A DNA stretch of 64,000 nucleotides from assembly GCF_036084755.1 (NCBI RefSeq), contig NZ_CP107968.1:1426001-1490000 (forward strand), written 5' to 3'. This DNA is from Streptomyces sp. NBC_00370 (lineage in GTDB: Bacteria; Actinomycetota; Actinomycetes; Streptomycetales; Streptomycetaceae). The translations under genes were made by a program, and so were the position numbers. The notes under the pieces were generated by a model, which searched no databases, had not been told where the DNA came from, and was given only the letters and a program-made list of their open reading frames with translations. The number at the start of each line of letters is the position of its first letter. Within the stretch, counting starts at the first letter, position 1. Below are positions 1 through 21,600 of the stretch, piece by piece.

Positions 1-13403
<13,403 letters not shown>

Positions 13404-13473
13404 GGCCTCCACTGCCCCCCAATCACCGACCGGCCCGTCACCACGGTGACGCCGAGATTCGAAAGAAGTGCCG
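13404..13473 (+). promoter_or_regulatory. Short intergenic gap with inverted repeat and ribosome binding site before the cyclase gene
   Basis: The 70-bp gap holds the inverted repeat CGTCACC-AC-GGTGACG at 13436-13451, which can also fold as a 6-bp stem with a 4-nt loop. GAAAG at 13461-13465 lies 8 nt before ATG 13474 and supports that start over GTG 13468, which would be only 2 nt from it. The repeat could be an operator half-site pair or a small hairpin. No promoter motif is convincing. Confidence 0.35.
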
Positions 13474-14301
13474 ATGAACCTCAACACCACCTGGAACACT
13501 CTTCGTTCGGGCTCGGACGAGCTCATCCTCTGTGCCGACTTCCACACGACGGGCCGCCCGGAGGCCGGGTTTCCCGACCTGGTGGCACAGCTCGGCCATG
13601 ACGCCACGTTCTGGCACGTCAATCCGCCGGTCGTCGCTCCCGGCACCGGGACGGACGTGAAGGAGTACGTACAGTCCTGGCTGGAACCGGTGCGCGAGCA
13701 AGGGCTGACCGTGCGCGCCGTCTTCGGGTACTGCGTGGGCGCCGTGTACGCGGCCGCGCTGGCCGACGAGTTGGCCGGGTCGCAGGCGCAGGCGCCCCAG
13801 GTCGTACTGTTCGATCCTGAGCCGACCAGCATGGAGACCATCCGCTACCAGTTCGGCAATGTCTTCGGCATGCTGTCGTCGATCCTCACCGAGGAGGACG
13901 TCGCGGAGACGCAGGGCGAGGTCGAGCGCCTGATCCAGGTCGACGGCATGACGGTGGGGACTTACGCGTCGGAGCTGTACACGACGTTCCGCCAGGTCGG
14001 TGAGCGCGCGTTCGAGCGGGCCGGGCTCGATCAGGAGTACGGCACCGAGATGTGGGCGCTGTTCAGTGCGTTCCTCTCCTACCTGAGCTTCGCCGACCGG
14101 CTGGATCCGCGCGACCGCTGGCTGGAGTCCACCGCGCTGAGTTCGTCCGGCGAGTACAACGGCCTCAACCGGCTGCGCAGGACAGGTGAGTTCGGTGCGG
14201 GCGAGCTGGTGGCGCGGGAGATCAGGTTCGACGCCGGCCATGGTGAGCTGCTGCGTTCCGACGGCGTCGCGCAGGCCGTCGGCAAGCTTCTGGAGAGGTG
14301 A
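13474..14301 (+). CDS. Cys-nucleophile alpha/beta-hydrolase-fold protein, probable Dieckmann cyclase releasing a tetramic acid
   Basis: This 275-residue protein has the size of a type II thioesterase, but its nucleophile elbow is GYCVG (Cys87) instead of GxSxG. Asp114 in LFDPEP and His256 in DAGHGE are spaced as a Cys-Asp-His triad. This matches what is known of the tetramate/pyridone Dieckmann cyclases of the TrdC, SlgL, LipX2, KirHI and NcmC group; I recall Cys89-Asp116-His253 for NcmC. Those enzymes cyclise a beta-ketoacyl-aminoacyl thioester on the NRPS carrier protein, forming the tetramic acid and releasing the chain. There is no signal peptide or membrane segment, so it is cytoplasmic. 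The gene sits between PKS-A and the NRPS, and its TGA overlaps or abuts the NRPS start, implying translational coupling. No other release enzyme is present in the window. A divergent editing thioesterase is the main alternative. GTG 13468 would add two residues. Confidence 0.8.
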   Translation: MNLNTTWNTLRSGSDELILCADFHTTGRPEAGFPDLVAQLGHDATFWHVNPPVVAPGTGTDVKEYVQSWLEPVREQGLTVRAVFGYCVGAVYAAALADELAGSQAQAPQVVLFDPEPTSMETIRYQFGNVFGMLSSILTEEDVAETQGEVERLIQVDGMTVGTYASELYTTFRQVGERAFERAGLDQEYGTEMWALFSAFLSYLSFADRLDPRDRWLESTALSSSGEYNGLNRLRRTGEFGAGELVAREIRFDAGHGELLRSDGVAQAVGKLLER

Positions 14302-14303
14302 CT

Positions 14304-17300
14304 GTGACGACCAACCAGGTATCCGGCGAGGTCGCCCGCTCCGCGGTGGCCCGGCAGCGGGCCACGCACAAGGAGGAAGCGCTGTGGCTTCTGGAGGAGT
14401 TCGTGCCCGGCACGGGTGTGAACAACCTCAGTGTGGCGTTCCGTGTGGAGGGGCGGCTGCGGCGGCCCGTGCTGCTGGAGACGCTGACGCTGCTGCTGCG
14501 CCGCCACGAGGTGTTGCGTACGGTCTTCCGGGCCGGCGCCGAGGGGTTGACGCGGGAGACCCTGTCGCCTGAGCAGACCGCGTTGCGGATCGTGGAGGGT
14601 GAGCCGGACGACGGCGGGGCGCGGACGTGGCTGACCCGCTTCGTGGCTGAGCCGTTCGGGCCGGACGGCCGGCCGCTGGTGCGTGCGGCGGTTGTGCCTG
14701 AGGGGTCCGGCGAGGTCTTCTGCCTGGCGGTCCACCACGCCGTCTTCGACGGCCTGTCGTCCGCGCTGCTGCTCGGCGAGTTCGTGTCCCTGTACGGCAC
14801 GCTTGCCTCGGGGGCGGTGCCGGAGCCGGCGGCCGTGGCCGTCGTGCCTGCCTGGCGGGAGCCTGCGCCGAACCCGGCCAGTGCGGAGTTCTGGCGCGGG
14901 AAGCTGGCCGGGTTCCGGGCCACCGAGCTGGATCTGTGGTGCCAGAAGCCGGATGCGGCGGAGACGACGCTCGCCGGTGATGTGATCAATCATGTTCTCT
15001 CGCCGGCCGCGCGTGACGCGGTGCGGCTGATGCGGCGGGAGTTGCGGGCGCCCGAGTCGGTGGTCCTGCTGGCGGCGTACGGGGTCCTGCTGGCGGCGCA
15101 CGGCGCCGGGCCCGATCTCACGATCGGTTCGCCCGTCAGTGTGCGCACACCGGAGGCAGCGCAGACGATCGGCTACCACATCAACGTACTCACCCTGCGG
15201 ACACCGGTGGACCGGGAGGAGAGCTTCCGGAAGTTCGTCCGGCTGACGCGCCGTACGTTCATGGAGGCGATGGCGCACGCGGACTACCCGGTGGACGATC
15301 TGCTGGAGGCCGTGGAGCGGGACGCCTCGTCGTGGCGGAACAATCTCTTCCGGCACACGTTCAACTACGTCCCGGCCGCGATGGACGGGGAGTTCGTCCT
15401 GGACGGGCAGCCGGCCACGGCCGTGGTGGTGGAGAACAGTTCCAGCAAGTTCGACCTGGAGTTCTTCGTGACCTCCACCCCGGAGGACATCAAGGTGCGG
15501 GCGGCGTTCTACGTCGACGTGCTGGACCGGGCGGATGTGGAGCTGCTGCTGGCCCGGTACGACGATCTGCTGGTGACGCTCGCGCGCCGGCCGGACGAGC
15601 CTCTCGCGGAGATACAGGTGTGGAGCGGCCGGGACACGGAGGTGATCGGGGCCGCGAACGCCACGGACCGGCCCGTGAAACCCGCGACCGTGCTGGAATC
15701 GATCGCGCGGCGGGTCTCGGCCTCCGGCGCTGCGGAGTCGGATTCGGGGCCGAAGTCGGAGTCGGATTCGGGGCGGGAGTCGGAGACAGGGCCAGACTCG
15801 GGGCCGGACGCCGAGACGGTCCTCGACGGTGAGCGCCGGATCGGGATCCGCCGGCTGTGGGCAGCGGCCGAGGCGACCCGTGACCGGTTGGCGGAGGCCG
15901 GGGTCGGCAAGGGGGACGTGGTCGCCCTGCTGGCCGCCCGGGGGCCCGAGCTGGCCGCCGCGGCCATCGGCGTATGGCTGGCCGGGGCCGCGTACCTGCC
16001 GCTCGATCCGTACCATCCCGAGCAGCGCATCGCGTATCAGCTCGACGACTCGGGCGCCGCCGCGGTCCTGGCCGGCCCCGGGGTCGTGGTTCCCGGTGAC
16101 CGTACGGTCCTGCCGCTGGTGGACACCGACTCGGTGCGGCCGGTGACGGGGAGTGTGCTCGCCGCCGACCTGGTGGCGCCGGAGGACTGCGCGTATCTGA
16201 TCTACACCTCGGGTTCGACGGGGCTGCCGAAGGGCACGCTGCTCGACCACCGCGCCCTCGCCAATCTGGTGGCACACTTCGCGGACCAGCTCGCGGTGGG
16301 CCCCGAGGACACCGTCCTGTGGCTGACGACGTTCAGCTTCGACATTTCGGCTCTGGAACTCTTCCTGCCGCTGGTGTCGGGCGGGCGTCTCGCGGTCGCG
16401 CCCGACGAGGCGCGTACCGAGGGGGCACCCCTGGCGGAGGTGTTGCGGAAGCACGACGTGTCGGTGGTGCAGGCCACCCCGACGACCTGGCGTCTGGTCG
16501 CCGACGAGGTGGCGGGGCAGCTGGCCGGCCGCCGGGTGCTCAGCGGCGGTGAGCCGCTGCCCGCCGCGCTGGCCCGGCGGCTGAGCGCGACCGGGTGCGA
16601 CCTGTACAACGTCTACGGCCCCACGGAGACCACCATCTGGTCCACCGCGGGCCGGCTCGACCGGGCGACCGCCGACGGCCGGGTGGATGTGGGCCGCCCG
16701 ATCGCCAACACCCAGGTGTACGTGGCGGATCCGTACGGCCGTGAACTGCCGGTCGGGGTGCGCGGTGAACTGTGTATCGCGGGGACGGGCGTCGCTGCCG
16801 GCTACCACGACCGTCCGGAGCTGACGGCGCTGCGCTTCGGTGACCATCCGCGGTACGGCCGGTTCTACCGCACCGGGGATCTGGCGAAGTGGACCGGCGA
16901 CGGCAGGCTGGAGATCCTCGGACGGATGGATCGCCAGGTCAAACTGCGGGGCAACCGGATCGAACTCGGCGAGATCGAGGCCGTGTTGCTGTCCCATCCG
17001 GATGTGCTCGCCGCCGCGGTGGTGATCGCGGGTGACCCGAGCGCCGACGCGCTTCTGTGCGCGTTCGTGGTCGCTCCGGGGCGGCCCGAGGTGGTCGCGG
17101 AGCTGTGGGAGCACGCGCACGGTTCGCTGCCCGCTTCGGCGACGCCTCAGGAGTTCGTGGCGGTGGACGCCTTCCCGATGACGGGCAACGACAAGGTGGA
17201 CTACCCGGCGCTCACCCGGCGGGCGTTGGAGCAGCGCAGGACGGCTGCCGACGTGCCGCCCGCCGGTCCGCGGGGCGCGGGCCAGGATTCCGCCGGCGGC

Positions 17301-17588
17301 GGTGACGAGTTGGTGGGGGTGCTGGTGGCACTGTGGAACAGCCTGCTGGGGCGCGGCGATCTGGACGCGGAGAGCAACTTCTTCGCGCACGGGGGTCATT
17401 CGCTGCTCGGCGTACGGCTGTTGCAGGAGGTTCAGACGGCGACGGAGGTACGGCTCAAGCTCAAGGACCTCTTCGACGACCCGACTCCTGCGGGGCTGGC
17501 CCGGAAGACGCGTGCGGCGCGCGCGGCGGCGGGTGCGGAAGCGGAAGCGGAGTCGACGGCGGATGCGGCGGCGGGTTCGAATGGCTGA
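14304..17588 (+). CDS. Single-module NRPS (C-A-PCP), predicted glycine-activating, attached to the PKS line
   Basis: The condensation domain (residues about 25-450) carries HHAVFDG, fitting HHxxxDG, near 14736. It should join the polyketide acyl group to an amino acid. The adenylation domain (about 15640-17230) has A3 YTSGSTGLPKG, A5 YGPTETT, A7 YRTGDLAKW, A8 GRMDRQVKLRGNRIELGEIE and the A10 lysine in NDKVDY. By alignment to GrsA from memory, the ten-residue code is D-I-L-Q-L-G-V-I-W-K, one change from the known glycine code DILQLGLIWK. The PCP (about 17310-17530) has GGHSLLG with the carrier serine at 17400-17402. There is no TE, reductase or epimerase domain, so release needs a separate enzyme, fitting the cyclase just upstream. 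GTG 14304 is preferred because GAGG at 14295-14298 lies 5 nt before it. GTG 14298, overlapping the cyclase stop as GTGA, is the alternative. No MbtH-like gene is visible. Confidence 0.95.
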   Translation: MTTNQVSGEVARSAVARQRATHKEEALWLLEEFVPGTGVNNLSVAFRVEGRLRRPVLLETLTLLLRRHEVLRTVFRAGAEGLTRETLSPEQTALRIVEGEPDDGGARTWLTRFVAEPFGPDGRPLVRAAVVPEGSGEVFCLAVHHAVFDGLSSALLLGEFVSLYGTLASGAVPEPAAVAVVPAWREPAPNPASAEFWRGKLAGFRATELDLWCQKPDAAETTLAGDVINHVLSPAARDAVRLMRRELRAPESVVLLAAYGVLLAAHGAGPDLTIGSPVSVRTPEAAQTIGYHINVLTLRTPVDREESFRKFVRLTRRTFMEAMAHADYPVDDLLEAVERDASSWRNNLFRHTFNYVPAAMDGEFVLDGQPATAVVVENSSSKFDLEFFVTSTPEDIKVRAAFYVDVLDRADVELLLARYDDLLVTLARRPDEPLAEIQVWSGRDTEVIGAANATDRPVKPATVLESIARRVSASGAAESDSGPKSESDSGRESETGPDSGPDAETVLDGERRIGIRRLWAAAEATRDRLAEAGVGKGDVVALLAARGPELAAAAIGVWLAGAAYLPLDPYHPEQRIAYQLDDSGAAAVLAGPGVVVPGDRTVLPLVDTDSVRPVTGSVLAADLVAPEDCAYLIYTSGSTGLPKGTLLDHRALANLVAHFADQLAVGPEDTVLWLTTFSFDISALELFLPLVSGGRLAVAPDEARTEGAPLAEVLRKHDVSVVQATPTTWRLVADEVAGQLAGRRVLSGGEPLPAALARRLSATGCDLYNVYGPTETTIWSTAGRLDRATADGRVDVGRPIANTQVYVADPYGRELPVGVRGELCIAGTGVAAGYHDRPELTALRFGDHPRYGRFYRTGDLAKWTGDGRLEILGRMDRQVKLRGNRIELGEIEAVLLSHPDVLAAAVVIAGDPSADALLCAFVVAPGRPEVVAELWEHAHGSLPASATPQEFVAVDAFPMTGNDKVDYPALTRRALEQRRTAADVPPAGPRGAGQDSAGGGDELVGVLVALWNSLLGRGDLDAESNFFAHGGHSLLGVRLLQEVQTATEVRLKLKDLFDDPTPAGLARKTRAARAAAGAEAEAESTADAAAGSNG
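15734..15805 (+). repeat. Degenerate tandem repeat encoding a Ser/Glu/Asp/Gly-rich linker in the NRPS
   Basis: GAGTCGGATTCGGGG recurs at about 15735 and 15758, with degenerate copies up to about 15805. It encodes a low-complexity acidic stretch (SDSGPKSESDSGRESE and following) between the condensation domain and the N-terminus of the adenylation domain. It looks like a replication-slippage expansion of a flexible linker. No function can be assigned. Confidence 0.7.
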
Positions 17589-17637
17589 GTGATCCTACGG
17601 CGGCGGCAGCCGGCCACCGCGCCGCGCCACCCCGTTA

Positions 17638-17673
17638 GGCCGCGGGACTCCACGGGTGGGAAGTCCCGCGGCC
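17638..17673. terminator. Strong stem-loop, probable transcription terminator of the PKS-A/cyclase/NRPS transcript
   Basis: GGCCGCGGGACT (17638-17649) and AGTCCCGCGGCC (17662-17673) are perfect reverse complements around a 12-nt loop. The hairpin starts 50 bp after the NRPS stop. It has no T-tract, as is common for GC-rich actinomycete terminators. Because it is symmetric it could also stop transcription arriving from the - strand genes. Confidence 0.75.
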
Positions 17674-17783
17674 GGGGCCGGAGAGGCGCGGCGCGCGTTG
17701 CCGGACACCGGAACGGGGGTTTCCGGAGGGGTCGTCCGGCACGCGCGCTTCGCGTCTCCTCCGGAGTCGGAGGCGGTGTTGCG

Positions 17784-17837
17784 GAAAGCGGTCCGGGGAT
17801 GGTGCGGGGATGTCGCCGTGCGCCTCGGACCGCTTTC
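17784..17837. terminator. Second inverted repeat, possible terminator
   Basis: GAAAGCGGTCCG (17784-17795) and CGGACCGCTTTC (17826-17837) are perfect reverse complements around a 30-nt loop. On the + strand the right arm runs into a pyrimidine-rich stretch (TCTTTCC). It lies between the converging genes and may back up the first hairpin or serve the - strand transcript. Confidence 0.5.
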
Positions 17838-17989
17838 TCTTTCCTGCTGGTCCAGTGTGCGGCCGTCGGACGGTGGTCGCCCACGACGTCTGTCATGGCG
17901 GACCCCTGATAGGTGTCATGGTTGTGCCGGCCGCGCCTACGGTGTAAGGGCGGGGGGTACGAGGCGACGGGGACCCCGGGGAGGGCCCG

Positions 17990-18595
17990 TCAGAGCCAGC
18001 CGCGGTCCTCCGCGATACGGGCAGCCTCCGCGCGGGTCCTCGCGGTGGTTTTGGCCATGGCGGACGAGACGTGGTTGCGCACGGTCCCCTCCGACAGGTG
18101 CAGCGCCCGGGCGATGTCGGTGACCGTACCGCCGTCGAGTGCCTGGGCGAGCACCTGCCGCTCCCGCACCGTGAGGGGGCTGGTGCCCGAGTGGAGGGCT
18201 TCCGACGCGAGGCCGGGGTCTATGACCCGCAGCCCGGCCGCAGCCCTGCGCACCGCGTCGACGAGGTGTTCGGGGGGCGCGTCCTTGACGACGAAGCCGA
18301 CGGCGCCCGCCGCCATGGCCCGGGTCAGATATCCGGGCCTGCCGAACGTCGTGCAGATGACGACCTTGCAGGACGGCAGCCGCCGGCCGAGTTCGGCCGC
18401 GGCGCTCAGACCGTCCTTGCCCGGCATCTGGACGTCCATCAGCGCCACGTCCGGGAGGGTACGCAGCGCGGCGGGCAGAACATCGTCCCCGTTGCCGACC
18501 TCGGCGACGACCTCGATGTCCTGCTCCAGGCGGAGCATCGAGGCGAGTGCGCCGCGCACCAGCGCCTGATCGTCGGCGAGCAGAACCCTGATCAA
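17990..18595 (-). CDS. NarL/DesR-type response regulator (receiver plus LuxR HTH)
   Basis: This 201-residue protein has an N-terminal receiver domain (residues 1-120). Acidic pocket residues Asp8-Asp9, phospho-acceptor Asp54 in MDVQMPG and conserved Lys104 are all present. A LuxR-type DNA-binding domain (about 137-195) contains LTVRERQVL and ALHLSEGTVRNHVS. It is expected to be phosphorylated by a histidine kinase and to control transcription. No kinase gene is in the window, so it is orphan here or its partner is elsewhere. TTG 18595 is the only plausible start: GGAGGA at 18606-18611 lies 10 nt before it, and the N-terminus IRVLLADD fits the family. The gene follows PKS-B by 85 bp in the same direction, so it may be co-transcribed with the PKS genes or have its own promoter in that gap. 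Its position suggests a pathway-linked regulator; its targets are unknown. Confidence 0.93.
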   Translation of the reverse strand: MIRVLLADDQALVRGALASMLRLEQDIEVVAEVGNGDDVLPAALRTLPDVALMDVQMPGKDGLSAAAELGRRLPSCKVVICTTFGRPGYLTRAMAAGAVGFVVKDAPPEHLVDAVRRAAAGLRVIDPGLASEALHSGTSPLTVRERQVLAQALDGGTVTDIARALHLSEGTVRNHVSSAMAKTTARTRAEAARIAEDRGWL

Positions 18596-18680
18596 GTGTG
18601 TGTGCTCCTCCGACGTTCTGTACGGGCGGACTCAGCGTACTGCCCGGGACGTTGGTGCCGTCCCGGGCAGTGACGGCGTG
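18596..18680 (-). promoter_or_regulatory. Gap between PKS-B and the response regulator, with its ribosome binding site
   Basis: This 85-bp stretch contains GGAGGA (18606-18611, read on the - strand), which decides the TTG start of the response regulator. I see no clear -10/-35 pair or hairpin, so read-through from PKS-B is possible. Confidence 0.5.
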
Positions 18681-21600
18681 TCAGCCGGCCTCGGGTGCCG
18701 GGGCCCCGGCCAGTTCGGCGAGCAGGTGCTCGGCGAGGTCCGCGGGGGTCGGGCAGTCGTAGACGGCGTCGGCCTCCAGTTCCAGTCCGGTGAGTTCGAC
18801 GATCCGGTTGCGCAGTTCGATCGCGGCCATCGAGGAGAACCCGAGGTCGAAGAAGTCGGCGTCGTGTTCGACCGCTTCGGCGGAGGGGAAGCGCAGGATC
18901 TCCGCCGCCGCGCCGCGTACCAGGTCGAGCACGATGCCGCGGTGCTCGTCGGGCGTACCGTCCGCGAGCCGCTGCCGGAACGCGGCGACGCTGTCGCCCG
19001 TTTCGGCGCTGTCCGCGCCCTGACCGTCCTTGTCCCCCGCCGTTTCCGGGAGTTCGTCGAGCAGCCGGGACGGGCGGCGGGCCGACAGGAGAGCGCCGAT
19101 GTCGGCCGGTTCTGTGTCGGTGAGCAGCAGGGTCGTGTCGCCCTGGGCGAGGGCCTGCCGGACGGCGGGTACCACCGCAGCTGGGTCGGTCAGGCCGACG
19201 GCCACGGAGATGGCCGGCAGCCCCTGGGCGGCTCGCAGTCCCGCGAGGGCGTCGAAGGACAGGTGCGCGGCGGTGGCGGCCTGCCCCGCGGTGCCCCAGG
19301 CCGCTTCCGCCGGGGAGACGAGGACGAAGGCGGACAGGTCCAGGGACCGGGTGCGTTCGTGCAGGGCGTGGGCGACGGCGGCCGGCGTCCCTGTCGTAGC
19401 GGTCGTCGCACCGGTCGCCATGCCGGCCGTCGCATCGGTCGTCATGCCGTCGCCGGCGGTGCACACGACGGCGGTCAGGGGCGGGTCGATACGGTCCAGC
19501 AGGGCGTCGAGAGTCGCCGGGTCGGCCGGGTCGCAGGCGTGCACCACGACACCGGGTTCGGTGGCGAGTGCGGCTGCCGGCTGGGTCAGGACGACTCCGG
19601 CGGCGCCGGCGCGCGCCACCCACCGGGTCAACTCGACTGTCTGCGCGTCGAGTTCACCGGCGATCAGGACCGTACCCGTCGGCTGCCAGTCGGTGCCGAG
19701 CGCCACCCGGCCCGCCGGGGCCTGCTGGAGTCTGCGGCCGAAGACACCGGCGGCGCGTACGGCGATCTCGTCCTCGCCCGTGAGCCCGGTCAGCATCCCG
19801 CACAGCCGGCGTACGGCCTGCTCGTTGATCTGCTCGGGCAGGTCGATCTGGCCGCCGCTGAGCGCCGTGTACGCGTGGGCCGCGGCCCGTCCGACGCCCC
19901 AGGCCGGTGCCGAGCCGGGCGTGGTCGGGGCGTCCGACGGGGTCACCTGGACCGCGCCCCGGGTCAGGAACCACACGGGCGCCGCAGGCTGGGCTTCGGT
20001 CACCGCTGCGACCAGGGACTCGGCGAAGCGGGTCGTGCCGCTCCCGTCGCCCTGCTCGCCGTCGGTGAGCAGGCACGCGATGCCGGCGGTCCGTTCGTCG
20101 GCGGTCTCCCGGATCCGGCGGGCGAGCTTGTCGGCGTCGGAGCTGCGGGCCACGGGGAGCGCCCGTACCTGCGCGCCGTGGGCCGCGAGGCCGGCCACGA
20201 CCGCCTGGGCGTGCTCCGAGACCGTCTCGTCCTCGGGCACGAACACCAGCCACGGTCCGGCCAGGGCGGGTGCGGGTACGTCCGTCAGGGGTTTCCAGGT
20301 GGTGCGGTACCGCAGCCGCCCTGTGGTGTCCGTGGCCCGTGTGCCGCGCAGTTTCGCCAGCGCTGGCAGCAGGTCGCCGAGCTGGTGCCCGGCGCCCAGG
20401 CCGAGCGCGGCGAGCAGCGCGTCGAGGTCCTGGCGCTCGACGGCGTCCCAGAGGCCCTGGTCCGCCCGCTCCGCGTCGCGGGTCCCGGACTCCCGGCGCC
20501 GCCCGGTCGCGTCCGGCCAGTAGCGCTGACGCTGGAAGGGGTACGTGGGGAGGGAGACGGTACGCGGGGACGCCCCGCCGACGACGGCGGCCCAGTCGAC
20601 GGGCAGCCCGTGGACGTAGAGGTGGGCGAGCGCCTCGGCCAGTGTGCGTGCCTCCGGCCGGTCGCGGCGCAGCGCCGGCACGTTGGTCCCCGTCCAGTCG
20701 ACGAGGCATTCTTGCGCCATCGCCGACAGCACGGCGTCGGGGCCGACTTCCAGGAACCTGGTCACTCCCTGCGCCCGCAGGGCGCGTACGCCGTCGCTGA
20801 ACCGTACGGCTTCGCGGAGGTGGCGCACCCAGTAGGCGGGCGAGGTGAGTTCGGCGTCGGTGGCCAGCTCTCCTGTGACGTTGGAGACGACGGGGATTGT
20901 CGGCGGCCGGTACGTCATCTCTTCGGCGACGCGCCGGAATTCCGCCAGCGCGGGCTCCATGAGGGGTGAGTGGAAGGCGTGGCTGACGGCCAGCCGTCGG
21001 GTCTTGTGCCCTTGTTCGGCAAGGCGTGCGGCCAGGGCGAGGGTGGCCGTCTCGTCGCCTGAAATCACCACGGACGCGGGCCCGTTGACGGCGGCGACGC
21101 TCACCAGGTCCGGGGAGGCGGCGAGCAGGGGCAGTACGTCCTCCTCGGCCGCGCGCACCGACACCATGGCCCCGCCCGGCGGCAGCGCCTGCATCAGCCT
21201 GCCGCGCGCGGCGACGAGTCGTACCGCGTCGTCCAGCGAGAGCACGCCGGCGACATGGGCGGCGACGAGTTCGCCGATGGAGTGGCCCGCCAGGAAGTCG
21301 GGCCGTACACCCCACTGTTCGAGGGTGCGGAACAGGGCCACCTCGACCGCGAAGAGCGCGGCCTGGGTGTACCGCGTCTGCTGAAGCAGCTCGGCGTCGT
21401 CGCGCAGGACGTCACGTACCGGCGGTTGGATGTGCTCGTCGAATCGTGCGCACACCTCGTCGAAGGCGGCGGCGTACACCGGGTACGTGTCGTACAACTC
21501 CTGTCCCATGGCGAGCCGTTGACTGCCCTGACCGGTGAAGAGGAAGGCCGTCTTGCCGCGCGCGGCGGTGCCGCTGATCACCTGCGCGCCGGGCGTCCCC

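Larger units (their letters stand above)
17589..17989. other. Convergent intergenic region between the NRPS and the response regulator
   Basis: This 401-bp region lies between two converging stop codons (17588 on +, 17990 on -). It contains two perfect 12-bp inverted repeats described separately, and no gene I can support. Open frames across it have no recognisable domain and lie over the hairpins. It is the longest non-coding stretch in the window. Confidence 0.75.

Noticed and set aside
13474..14301. Ordinary type II (editing) thioesterase
   Set aside because: The nucleophile elbow has Cys instead of Ser, and the Asp and His spacing follows tetramate Dieckmann cyclases. It is kept only as an alternative.
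14079..17399. Very long open frame antisense to the NRPS and cyclase genes
   Set aside because: It is a by-product of high GC content. Its translation is Arg/Pro/Gly/His-rich with no domain, whereas the sense strand carries a full set of C-A-PCP motifs.
14304..17588. Beta-alanine or glutamate activation, as in kirromycin or lipomycin systems
   Set aside because: The pocket residues read by alignment match glycine at nine of ten positions. The conserved Asp235 also argues for an alpha-amino acid.
17589..18123. Open frames in the convergent gap and running antisense into the response regulator
   Set aside because: They overlap the stem-loops or the regulator gene, have no good ribosome binding site and no recognisable protein features.
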